This document shows positions 46,501-55,800 of a DNA stretch of 64,000 bases, piece by piece (position 1 is the stretch's first letter; each line of letters begins with the position of its first letter). This DNA comes from Branchiostoma floridae (taxonomy: Eukaryota > Chordata > Leptocardii > Amphioxiformes > Branchiostomatidae). Location of the stretch: assembly GCF_000003815.2 (NCBI RefSeq), contig NC_049990.1, forward strand, positions 15,471,842 to 15,535,841, read 5' to 3'. Position numbers and translations under genes: made by a program. The notes below the pieces were generated by a model, which did no database searches, was not told the DNA's origin, and worked only from the letters and a program-made list of their open reading frames with translations.

Positions 46501-47815
46501 AAAATATAGACAAATTTACATATCTTATGTGATAACGCTTTTGCAGACCATCCATAAGAAATTTTTATGTTCTTACACTTCCATCATTGCAAAGAAGTAA
46601 TAAGTAAAAAATACACACTAAACTCCTGTATTGTAGCTTCTACCTATGTGCTTGAATACTATTTTTTCTTGACCTTGTTTTTTTGTGACCAGTATACATC
46701 ATTACATGTACCACAAATATTAACAATATAAAGGTCTTCATTCATTTTTTGGGAGGAGAGGTAACGTTATACCATATGGAAATATTCATGAGTCAGTGCC
46801 TCTAGGCGATAGTAAGCTCATTAATATGTTCACGTAATAATGACTAACACTGAAATCCAGTGCAATGACCTCTGCTTCTAAGTCTGACACATAAAATGGA
46901 CGTCACTGATTTTTTTCATTCTATCGCCAGATTGAGTAAGGGAATTTGCACACTAATCTTATATCCCTACCGTGTCGAAAATGTATTACTACAAATTCGC
47001 GCGTTCCCTCTAAGCCCATGTTCCAACCCACAAAAGCCCTCCCTCACAACGAAATCCGCCATAAAAATATATGCAGGCGTAAAATTCCGATACACTCATA
47101 CAGGAAATACACTACATGCTAACACATTGCAGTAATGTATCATTTGCTCAAGAATCTATATTTATTTCATTCACGTAAAATAAATACATGCATTTTGGAG
47201 GGATCGTTGCGAAAATCGCGACATTTTTCGTCTTTGACAGACGGACGGGCGTGACATTTAGCTGACATGTCTGGGTAAGAAGAAATATCGCCTAGGTCGA
47301 TCCCCTTTGCTGCATCCTTCTCAGTCGATGCGGCATTTCTTCCGTAGCCTGTTCTTTACTGTTTAGAAGAACATAGGGTCCATCTAAAGAGGATAAATCA
47401 GACGACAGTTCCCTCACGTGGCCTCATGCCGGCTCGTGCAATTTCTCGGGCGCCATGTTGAATGGGAAATATCTACTATGAATCGTCTGACATTGGCCGA
47501 ATTTTCACATTTTTCCCTCAAACGAGAAATTTTGGTCAATTACGGTGAACTTTTCTCTCAAAGTTTATTCTACTGTAGCTTAATAAAATAATTTGACGTA
47601 AATATTAATTGTAGGACGCTATAGGAGGGAATGTAACGGTCCCCGAGTGGACTGCTAGAGGCCCTGGGGCGGGGAAGGCGCGAGCGCCCGCTGCTGTCAC
47701 TCACCTTGAAGCCCTTGCTCGTCGCCCATGCGCTCCCGTCCATGCCGTGGATGGCGGCCTTCGCAACCTGCCCGGTTCCCAACAAAGATTGGTCGATGTA
47801 GCTCTGCCAGCTCAT
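28588..47815 (-). CDS. PFN: Profilin, isoform using the distal 3' exon pair (130 aa)
   Basis: Profilin binds actin monomers, poly-proline ligands and phosphoinositides in the cytosol. Exons on the minus strand: 47705-47815 (shared), 38415-38484 (shared), 31782-31895, 28588-28685. Junctions are GT-AG and phases match, totalling 131 codons including the stop. The N-terminus MSWQSYID and the [16 protein letters not shown] block carry the aromatic residues of the poly-proline site (W3, Y6, W30). The shared second exon encodes the helix [13 protein letters not shown]. The distal pair encodes [29 protein letters not shown] and the C-terminal helix [14 protein letters not shown]. No second copy of the first two exons is seen between the cassettes, so the distal pair is reached by skipping the proximal pair, or else is a partial duplicate. 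Start: the only ATG giving the canonical MSWQ N-terminus. Confidence 0.85.
28707..28721 (-). promoter_or_regulatory. PFN: (CT)n polypyrimidine tract before the distal profilin last exon
   Basis: On the minus strand CTCTCTCTCTCTCT and then eight T lie about 20-35 bases before the acceptor of exon 28588-28685. This is an unusually strong tract of the kind bound by PTB-family splicing repressors. The corresponding proximal exon lacks it. The regulatory role is inference. Confidence 0.45.
29693..30923. mobile_element. Large non-autonomous element with bipolar TTTACG arrays
   Basis: The ends are inverted: GAGGGTCTGCATG at left and CATGCAGACCCTC at right. Just inside each end are short arrays of ACGCTTTACG(C/T)TAAATT-type units (left 29715-29830, right 30670-30905). 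The interior repeats a block about five times with TTTTGAAATCTTGACCCTCT, then AAACG, TTTCCTGCATTTTGA and CAAATTT. The same block occurs in 48720-49238. No transposase is encoded. It lies in the intron between profilin exons 31782-31895 and 28588-28685. Confidence 0.75.
31088..31208. mobile_element. Fragment of the TAGGGCTGGGTA hAT MITE family
   Basis: It matches one end of the 433-bp family (ATCGGTCCAACA..CTGGTCCAC, GGCCGGTCCAATAAGAAAAA, AGTACCCACCCCTA). The other half is lost. Confidence 0.7.
31249..31735. mobile_element. CAGTCAAACCTGT-ended DNA element, copy 1
   Basis: The inverted ends are CAGTCAAACCTGTATTAGC and its reverse CAGTCAAACCTGTCTATAG. The flanks are TATGTA on both sides (31243-31248 and 31736-31741). 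The interior repeats AGTGGCCAC motifs. It sits 46 bases from the donor of profilin exon 31782-31895. Confidence 0.85.
31984..32178. mobile_element. TA-flanked MITE, copy d
   Basis: Interior TTTTTGCGGTGGTTTTAAGT, GCCATGGAAAAATTGTTCGC and right end CTGCATTTACAGTA match copies c and e. The left end is decayed. Confidence 0.7.
32776..33118. mobile_element. Harbinger-like MITE with perfect 28-bp inverted repeats
   Basis: It begins GGCCACACCAATTTAATTTC and continues to 28 bases of perfect match with the reversed right end. The flanking bases are TAA on both sides (32773-32775 and 33119-33121). A 3-bp TWA duplication is the hallmark of PIF/Harbinger. It is 343 bp and AT-rich with no transposase. 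Confidence 0.88.
33122..36790. other. Profilin intron / proximal-isoform 3' region, no other gene seen
   Basis: I scanned this stretch for extra profilin first or second exons on the minus strand and found none. It is AT-rich with no end-defined element that I can support. Confidence 0.5.
36791..47815 (-). CDS. PFN: Profilin, isoform using the proximal 3' exon pair (138 aa)
   Basis: Same shared exons (47705-47815 and 38415-38484), then 37314-37451 and 36791-36888. The joined frame is 139 codons including the stop. The third exon is 24 nt longer than the distal one and adds eight residues (around TETTESGT) in the loop after the strand GMYIG. It then realigns at [10 protein letters not shown] and GACIFKTNT. 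The last exon, [20 protein letters not shown] and on to EYLLECNF, matches the distal version at about 20 of 32 residues. All profilin core elements are kept, including the C-terminal helix. Both cassettes begin and end in the same phase, so either can follow exon 2. Which one is major cannot be told from DNA. Confidence 0.9.
39032..39158. mobile_element. Short copy of the CAGGGCTCGAAATACC family
   Basis: The ends are CAGGGTTCAAAATAG and GGTGGTATTTCCAGCCCTG, inverted to one another, with a GGTGCAGGTTTGAGGTGCA-like interior. Confidence 0.65.
41991..42556. mobile_element. GCGCGTTAAAA-type non-autonomous transposon, copy 2
   Basis: It aligns along its length with 6874-7484, with a few short deletions. 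It is flanked by a perfect 8-bp duplication, AATACAAC (41983-41990 and 42557-42564), which fixes both ends. It lies in profilin intron 1. Confidence 0.92.
42565..47704 (-). other. PFN: Profilin intron 1, remainder
   Basis: AT-rich sequence without recognisable exons. A small CAGGGCTCAAGGC..GTGAAGCCCTG remnant lies at about 43527-43641. GC content and CpG rise sharply from about 47630 to the exon 1 donor, as expected next to a promoter. Confidence 0.5.
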
Positions 47816-47929
47816 GGTGAATGTGTTTTCCTTTTCTTTACCCTCTTTATATTTCCTTCTAGAAGATACTTCGGCGTGCACTTCTTTCCAACCAGGAAGA
47901 CCGCACCGAAACGTCGGGTGGTGGCAGGT

Positions 47930-47953
47930 CACGTGGTAGAGTAAGCAAATTGG
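47930..47953 (-). promoter_or_regulatory. PFN: Candidate profilin promoter elements
   Basis: On the minus strand a CCAAT box (47949-47953) and a CACGTG E-box within CCACGTGACC (47930-47935) lie about 135 and 115 bases before the ATG. A TATAAA-like string at 47846-47851 is probably too close to the start codon to be the TATA box. The start site is not known. Confidence 0.4.
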
Positions 47954-48719
47954 CTTAGGAACTACTTTCATCCAGGACAAGATAAAGATAACGTATGCCC
48001 TGAAATATAGACTATCACAACATTTTTGTGAAGGAAAATAAATTATATGTTCTATCTATGTCATCTTTTCCTACAATGATGCATTGTTCGTCTAAAAAAG
48101 AAAAGTGTAGTAAAAAGCGCACTGATATTTAAGCCACACCGGTAATCACCACAGAGGGCTTCCCCCATTGGCTGTCTTCATGATGATGATCATCTCCTCC
48201 TTTGCCTCAGCATCTTCAAAATGTTAGAAGCTATTCCCACATGAATGGATGATAGATCTCCTGTACGCACACGAACTATTCTTTAGTACCCAGGTTGAAA
48301 TCGTTTAATTCAATTTGTAGTTATAACAAGGTGATGCATGGGTCCAGTCTAGGAAATTGGACTGAACCAAGAGATTTTCTGAGGGGTGATCTGAGTATTA
48401 GAAGAAAAAAAAACTGGGCTCACACAATCCAAGGAGCTTGATAAAAGCTCCTTGCACAATTTAAAATAAAGTTTAAATGGTGGTAGTTGAAAAGCGAAAA
48501 TCAGCATTTCTCTTTCTGTGAAGCTGTGTAATTGATATGTAGCTTGCATTTTTATTACGTTTTTGCAACATTCCCATGTCAAATTATCATGGCATATTGA
48601 TATTATCTCTCATTGTATTCTGCAAGATTTGTGTATTAAGTTGTGTATTAAGTCCCAAAAAATGACTGAAATGGAATTTCTCTAACACAATTATGTCAGT
48701 TGAATGTGATACGGTAACA

Positions 48720-49238
48720 CATGCCCGTAGCCAGAATTTTGGTTGGGGGGTTCTTTTAAGTGCTTGCTGGACCACCGAAGGCGTGAGCTACCTACATATG
48801 AGGGGGGCATGCTCCCCCGGAAAAATTGAAATTTTGACCCTCTGAAACGTCATTTCCTGCATTTTGACGGGCAAATATCGCTGGCGAAGTTTAATGGAAT
48901 TTCTATTAAAAGACAAGGCTTTTGGCATAAGTCTTTGTGGCCAACTCCCTCGACATATTTTCACCATGTCCGAAACAAAAGGCGCGAAGCATCGCAATGG
49001 AGGTCCGGGGAAATTTTGAAATCTGGACCCTCTGAAAAGCCATTTCCTGCACTTTCTGGGGCAAATTTTACTGATAGACTCACTAAGATTGACTGAAATG
49101 TCTATCAGTGAAAAATGCAAATAAGTCATGCCTTTGGAAAAAAATCTTGGACATGAAAAAGTGGACCTTCGAGCCTAAAAAAGCGGACCTTTTGAGCATG
49201 TGGGGGGTTCTTCAGAACCCCCCCTGGCTACGGGCATG
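48720..49238. mobile_element. DNA element with CATGCCCGTAGCCAG ends
   Basis: The inverted ends are CATGCCCGTAGCCAG and CTGGCTACGGGCATG. They are bounded by TAACA on both sides (48715-48719 and 49239-49243). The interior carries the TTTTGACCCTCTGAAACG and CATTTCCTGCATTTTGACGG block also found in 29693-30923. It has no transposase. Confidence 0.82.
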
Positions 49239-49857
49239 TAACAGAGGGTCCCCTTACTGCTGAATTTGAAATATCCCCTTCATATTATGCAATTCATAGG
49301 CCTCGCCTGGAATTTACATGAATAAGACGAACAGTTATTACTACTATTACTTCTAGACCGATTTCCCCACAAATCTACAGGAAATCAAACAAGGTTCCCT
49401 ATAGCCTTACAGAAAAGAGCATGCATGCCCTGATATTTGCTGCTTTCTGTTCTTAAATTTGATCCCCAGATAGCATGGGTATCCAGACCAGGCAGGAGGC
49501 ATGTTTTTCTGACACGATATTGATAAACCATCAGGAAGGATACATCCTCAGATGGCCGGGAAATCTAGACTATCGCAAAGGGATAGGGTTTCAAAATTTG
49601 CATAAAATATTCATTTAAATAGCAGTTTCAGACAGGATGAAGGAACAGAGGAAATGAGGTAAAAATACATTTTTAAAGGTTTGCTAAACTACCATGAAAT
49701 ATGTTTTTCATGCTGTATTTGTTACATTCTCATTCTTGTGACAGAACTCAGTTGAAAGCTGGATGATCCTCTTTTACAGATTTAATCAAAGGTGTTAGTA
49801 GAGACTACATGTAAGTGTGCTTAGTGCTAAGTGTAAGAATGGAGTAGAAACGAAAGA

Positions 49858-49945
49858 AACAATATCCCGACTCCCGGGATTCAAACCCGGGCTGCCAGAT
49901 CATAAACCAAGATGCTAAACTGCTATGCTAAAAGGTTGACAGCCC
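49858..49945 (-). mobile_element. tRNA-like SINE head or tRNA pseudogene
   Basis: The minus strand has an A box (TAGCATAGCAGTTTAGCA) and a perfect T-arm (CCCGGGTTTGAATCCCGGG). The acceptor stem does not pair, so it is not a functional tRNA. Confidence 0.55.
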
Positions 49946-50006
49946 GTTGGCATGGTTAGTTTAGCACACTGGGGACCCAAAGAGATGGAGCTACTAGGGT
50001 TAGACT

Positions 50007-50439
50007 TAGGGCTGGGTATCGGTACAGCGTACCAGTACAAAACCGTTTTTTCTTATTGGACCGGTCCAGAAAAACCAGACCTGAAAAAATTAGGTGGACC
50101 GGATGTTGGACCGATTAGAAAATTAACACATCATTTTATCAGGCATTCACACATTTTGGCACTTGCAATTGGAAGAAAATGACAAGAGTGAAGTAAAATA
50201 GAGTTTATAGTAATTTCTACCAAGGTTTACAGTCAATCGTACAGGTGCAGTTAGCGTTGTAGGATTTTAAAACACCAGTGTAAGTCTAATACTCCACCAA
50301 ACAGATTTCTTTGTAGTGAAATGGACCATTGGTATGAGTCATACTGAATCAGGTCCAGGTTCAGGTCCGGACCTGGACCTGATCCTTTGGACCTGAACCA
50401 GACCTGGACCTGAATTTTCTGTACCGGTACCCACCCCTA
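50007..50439. mobile_element. hAT-type MITE (TAGGGCTGGGTA family), copy 2
   Basis: Inverted relative to copy 1 and exactly the same length (433 bp). Perfect 8-bp duplication GTTAGACT (49999-50006 and 50440-50447). Confidence 0.93.
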
Positions 50440-50944
50440 GTTAGACTATTGCAGTGGTTTTTCAAGGGCGCTATCCTGGCTATTGTACTGGTTAGACAAA
50501 AACATTATTTGTCCAGAATAGTTTATCCGGCGAGATGTATGGATGGTCTAAAAGATAGACAACTTTGTATCCATATCTGTATCTATATAGCCGGTATAAC
50601 CGCCCTTCGGCATAACACACCAGCTGATCATTTATTTGACCATAAAAATTCAATATCGTCATTGTGCTAAATTTCTACTTATAATTGATAAGTCTACGCA
50701 ATCCTCTGTTTACAAGTTGTAAGACCAGACATAAGTTACAAAGACAGACATAACTATACTCTTGTATTCAGAAGAAGTAATCTCCATATCGTATCCAGTT
50801 GCAGAGATTGAATTGTCTTTAGATGTTGTACTTCTATTTGCTTTAGGACAGATGAGGACAATGTGGCACTGCACTCAAGTTTTATAACTTATATTAACAG
50901 GGCCACATACATAGTGCAGACAGAGAGTAAAGGTAGTCTTTTCT

Positions 50945-51105
50945 TTTACCTCCCCGACCGAAGTCAGGTACCCATTTTTACACCTGGGTGAAGTGAGGAA
51001 GGTCGTGTTAAGTGCCTTTCCCAGGGCACAACGTCAAGGGTATGGCGGGTATTGAACACGAGACCTAGATTCAGAGTCGAATGCCACACATGATGCCACA
51101 ATGTT
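50945..51105 (-). mobile_element. tRNA-derived SINE fragment
   Basis: It contains the CACCTGGGTGAAGTGAGGAA and AAGTGCCTTTCCCAGGGCAC blocks, then a degraded head (GGTATTGAACACGAGACC). Confidence 0.65.
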
Positions 51106-52017
51106 GTTGATGTCTAACCTCGATGTGTAACCTACAAAAACAAGCTAAACTTATAATTTGCGTCGTTTATGCAAATTGACCCAAAAAATTACACAAACAC
51201 CAAGCCTATGAAAACACTTTTATTACTGACATTGCCATAAATAGACAATTCTCACAAGATATTCTGAAAGTACTTTCCTTTTAGGATAGGAACTATATAA
51301 AACATCACTGGGTATTGAAACAGTAAGAACTGGTGCTATCCATAATGTTCCTTGTAGGTATTATATTCATATCTTTTGCAGTCATGACAATGTTATAACA
51401 TTGAACTTCCATTCAAAATCAGAACAGAAAAATGTTCTTGTGATAAAGCATAAGGCCATATTGATTTAATTGTATGGATGACGTCCGAGCAACAATTGTC
51501 CATTCAAAAAATATCAGCAACTGGATAGTAATGTCGTAGAAAAAAGATTATGTGATAGAAGAAAAATAAAGATTCTATCGTTTGGTATACCATACTCTGT
51601 ATGTTCAGTTATTTGTTCAACCTTCCTGACCGCTCAGTTTTCATACAGCTTTTTTGCCCACCTTTTTGGCACATGCACGCACCAGTTTGGTGTTTCCAGA
51701 TGATGTCATCCAAATAATTGAACCAAAATGGTCTTACTCGTAAGAAAATCTAATTAGCCAACGTTTGGCAACTCTTCAACTACCTTTCTGATAAGCTTTT
51801 CATGAAAGTATCCATATCATTTAGACTTCATCATCATCATTTAGACTTCAGCTTGATAAACTTGCAGGAAAAAAAAAGTGTTCAGCTTTTAACCAATTAT
51901 TGTAAAAACGCTTCATTTCAGAGGGTTGATAAAGATATTATAAGGTGGGGACACCCCTATGTTAGGATGCCCCTATAATCAGACATCCCTAATGTTAGGA
52001 CACCCCTTAGTTCAGAC

Positions 52018-52356
52018 CAGGGCTCTAGCCAGCGTCCGTTTTTCCGTTAATTGACGGAAATTTGCTGCGTTTGACGGAAAAATTTTAAAGCCAATCCGTC
52101 AACCTTGACAGACAAAAATCTGATAAAAGCTCCTTGGTGGAAGCTACAGGCGGCTTGGGGACGTAAAAGCCACACACTGTTTGTTTTGCTATTGTTATGA
52201 TTGTTGACAATGTGTGTCGGTGCCCTTTCACATACGATAATCTCATTAAAACCCGTTTTTCAAGGTCTCAGTTCAGTCTCTCTAACTCCTGGAATAGTGT
52301 TTTTGCGACGATGGGAATTGGCTGACGGAAAAAAATTCGAGCTGGCTAGAGCCCTG
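52018..52356. mobile_element. hAT-type MITE (CAGGGCTCTAGCCAG ends)
   Basis: The perfect inverted ends are CAGGGCTCTAGCCAG and CTGGCTAGAGCCCTG. The 8-bp duplication is GTTCAGAC (52010-52017 and 52357-52364). The arms repeat TTGACGGAAA. Same superfamily as the nested element at 18280-18620. Confidence 0.93.
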
Positions 52357-52517
52357 GTTCAGACGCTCCTATGTTAAGACATCTCATACATTATGACAGC
52401 TCAATTGTTAGGGTTAGGGGGTGCCAGAACATACAGGCATTGAATAACTGATGTCAAAACATAGGGGCGTTGGAACATAGCTGTAATGGGGAACATACGG
52501 GCGTCAAAACGTAAGGG

Positions 52518-52523
52518 TTTATT
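52518..52523 (-). terminator. GTF2F2: Candidate poly(A) signal of GTF2F2
   Basis: AATAAA on the minus strand about 300 bases after the GTF2F2 stop codon. It lies between a MITE and the inverted arrays. Confidence 0.5.
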
Positions 52524-52541
52524 AAAGTAAGGCTTAAGACA

Positions 52542-52729
52542 GTCACATTTCCAAACCGGGGCCCGGCCATGCAGCTTTCGGGAGCAAAAAGAATGATGTA
52601 AAAGACATCACAATACACAAAATGTCAACATAAAAACCTTGGGCATACTTTGTGCATATTTCTAGGTATACATTTTCAATTTCTTGTTTCTTTAAACATC
52701 CTGGCCGAGCCCCGGTTTGGAAATGTGAC
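52542..52729. mobile_element. Short MITE with GTCACATTTCCAAACCGG ends
   Basis: GTCACATTTCCAAACCGGGG at the left is inverted at the right end (CCCCGGTTTGGAAATGTGAC), with over 25 bp of near-perfect match. One end is also seen at about 484-512. It would lie in the GTF2F2 3' UTR. Confidence 0.85.
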
Positions 52730-52818
52730 CTAAGCATTACAAAGGGTTATAAGGAACAGTTCGGGCATAACGGTATAACTCATATATGAAAAGGGGAGAA
52801 TTATGCCATCTAAGGTTC

Positions 52819-55800
52819 TTAAGACTGTTCCATGGGTGTCTCCCCTCCTTTGTAATGTCTGTACTCTGGCTTCAGCTCCCAAGTGTTCTTGTGAGGAGCC
52901 TTCAGGTTGTAAGTGGCTATCTCCTTCAGAACCTCCTTCAGGTATTGCTAGAAGAGAAAAAAATAAAGTACAATGTACTAGTACATCTTAAAATCAGAGG
53001 TAGTAAAGGAGTTCTTAATTGAAAAATCTTAGAGTTATATGAAGTTTACTAATTGGGAAAATCCCTTAACCCTTAAACTGCCAGAGTTTCAGTCCTATAA
53101 AATGCTATCAGTGCCAGGGTTGGCTGCTGACCTCCAAAAAGAAACCCCGAACAAGGCCGAAGTCCCTAACTTCCGGGGTTTGTTGCGCAAAGTTTCTACT
53201 TCGGGGGGAATACGCTATCCCGGATATATCCGGGTGCGGCAAACAGGACATATATATGTGTGCCAGATATATCCGGGTTTGGCAGTTTAAGGGTTAACAT
53301 GGCTTTCCTCCCTTCATTCAGGTGGAAATGAGCACCTAGCTGTGGGTAAGGACATTGAGCTCTTGTGTTTGAGGAGAGCCACACCACAAGAACATTAATG
53401 AACTATCCAGGACTATTGACAAGTAAGTGTGAGCGGATCAAAAAAGTGCAGTTTATACTGTTTTGTACAAACTTGGTGTGTTACGCTATGAGACGGTTTA
53501 CAGAGTATGCAATACAAAAAAGAAACAAGCAGTAATTGCTTACAATAGGCTGTTTAGTAATCTCCACCAGATCTTTGATGTTGTAGTACTGGTGCTTCTC
53601 GAAGGCAGAGAACAGCATCTCCTGGACTTTCTCAGGGTCCGCCCGCGCTCGCTTCCCGTCTTCTTTTTTTCTTCGCTCAATCTCCAACTGTAAATATCAA
53701 TCAGAAACAAGGACGAATGAATCTTAAAATATACAAACTTGGTGATATCCACAATAATCCATGCACAACAAGTGCTTTCTGCCCAACCTGTGGCAGACTG
53801 TGCAGAAGTGCAGCGGTTTGGTTGCACATCGGCGAGTCCATCTGTCAGTGAACTGATCGTCCAGCAGGATGACAAGGACAAGAAGACGAAGAAGAATCCA
53901 TTCTATGCCATTCTCTCTCATAGATTCGCAGCTAGCGATCAAATTCTACCACTAAGTTAAAGTTGAGGATACCTAAATACACATTTACCAAGCAGTAAAG
54001 AATGGTTTTAGTATTAGTGTTCCCAACATTTTTAGGAAGGCCACAGATGCTGCATTGGCATGGTGTAATCATTTGAAGGGTTTGAATCTCCTGACATGCC
54101 CATTTGACATTACTGTAAATGCATTTAAGTTCGAGGGGACTTTTCGCGGTGGTTTTAATTTTGAGGTAGCACCATGTACTGTAGTCTCTTACTGCCATGG
54201 AAAAATGTTCGCGGTGGTTGTAATTTTGCAATGAAGTGTCCACTGCGAAAACAGCAAACATAAAACCACCGTGAACATTTCAGCATTTACAGTATGTCCT
54301 TGGGAAAGGCACTTCACTCGGTTGAAACTGTGGTTAGGGACATCCCTTGGATAGGACATTAGATGGAGATTCTGCGTTTGAGGACTGAGACACAACTCGA
54401 GCACGTAAAAGAACCCACCAAACGTATCAAGAAGAATGGGGATCCTTCCCAGTGTGAACGGATCAAATAAATCTGACTGGATATGCAGCTTGTACTGTTC
54501 AGTACAAACCTAGTTTTGCCATGAAGCAGTTTACTGGGTATGCAAGACAGTCAAACTCGTCTATAGTAGCCACTCAAGGGACTGGAGAAATATGGCCACT
54601 ATAGAGAAAATGCTGATCAATTGACCACGAGAAATAAGTTACAAATGATTCCAGTACCCACTGATCTTTCTCACCAAGTAACATTGTCTCGATCGTCTCA
54701 AAACTCAACTGACCCTGCCAAAGTCAAATCTACCGAAAAAGATTGATTTTGCGATGTGCAATGTTAGTAAATTTGCTGACAAAGACTTGCGCTCTAACGT
54801 TCAAGGCACGGTACCGCCGCCAAAATGACCCTGTTGGGAACTTTTTCAAACCAGGGGCAGGGTGATATACAGTCGCTGTATGGTCGCAATAGGCAGGTTT
54901 TTCTGTATCTACGAGGCCGGAAATCGTGTTGCCACGTTGGACTATTTCTTAATGCTAAGGTTAATGGGAAAAATCCAAGGGACTGACAAAAAACGCAATG
55001 GCCAGGTGATCGCTATACAGAGGTGGCCGCTAATACAGGTTTTACTGTACAAACAAAAAACAAACTTCCATTATACTCACATTGTTAGCATGGTTGGCGA
55101 CAGGTTTGTAGTTGTTTGTGACTGCTCTATCTAGTGCCATGGTTGTTCTCATTGGGGTCATTGCATCCAAAACCTGTAATCTGTAAAACAACATCCATTC
55201 GTCAACAACTACATAGAAGTCTTCCTTATTGAATGAATGAATGAACTTTATTGCGTGACAATTGTAACAGGTACAATGTATGGCAATCTGAATATACATG
55301 GGAGTTGAACTATATACTATTGCAAATATCTAACAACTAATCTAATCTAATGTAACAGTATAAACAATCTAGTTAATATCATAAAAGCTAATACTTCAGA
55401 TCATTATGTCAATATAGCATTGTCTCTTTTTTGCAAGGAGTTGTAAATGAATTGCCCTATGTAGGCAGATATATGAACAGGACATGATAATACGTGTATC
55501 AAATTGAATATCTGTCTTAACATGTGGCAGTACAATATCGGACTTACATACAATGTATTGAAATAACTTTTGATGGTCTTCTTCATACGTCGGACAATCC
55601 ATTATGAAATGAGATTCATTTTCTGTCATTATGGCATGTGGGACAAAGTCTCTCATTGGCTGGTATGTTGTAGTGTTGGCCCTTTTCAATTTGTAAGGTG
55701 TGCACACTAATCCTTATGGAGGTACAATTTACAGTCATCCATGAAAATGATCAGAAACATACATGTATCTATAGTATTATACTAGTGTGGTATACCAGTA

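Larger units (their letters stand above)
51946..52540. repeat. Inverted arrays of a unit of about 16 bp, interrupted by a hAT element
   Basis: Degenerate tandem units of GACACCCCTATGTTAG type run from 51946 to about 52017 and resume at 52365-52420. The inverse units (AACATAGGGGCGTTGG type) run at about 52430-52520. The two arms could fold on each other. The 339-bp element at 52018-52356 splits the first arm. Confidence 0.75.

Noticed and set aside
47570-47980. 136-codon minus-strand frame covering profilin exon 1
   Set aside because: Only the MSWQSYID-to-SKGFK part is real. The flanks are 5' leader and intron 1 read-through past a consensus GTGAGT donor.
49858-49945. Functional tRNA gene on the minus strand
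   Set aside because: A and B boxes and the T-arm are good, but the acceptor stem does not pair. It is better explained as a SINE head or pseudogene.
55396-55707. 103-codon minus-strand frame as an independent gene
   Set aside because: Its HAIMTENESHFIMDCP motif is that of a LINE after the RT domain, and the sequence ends in a retrotransposon tail.
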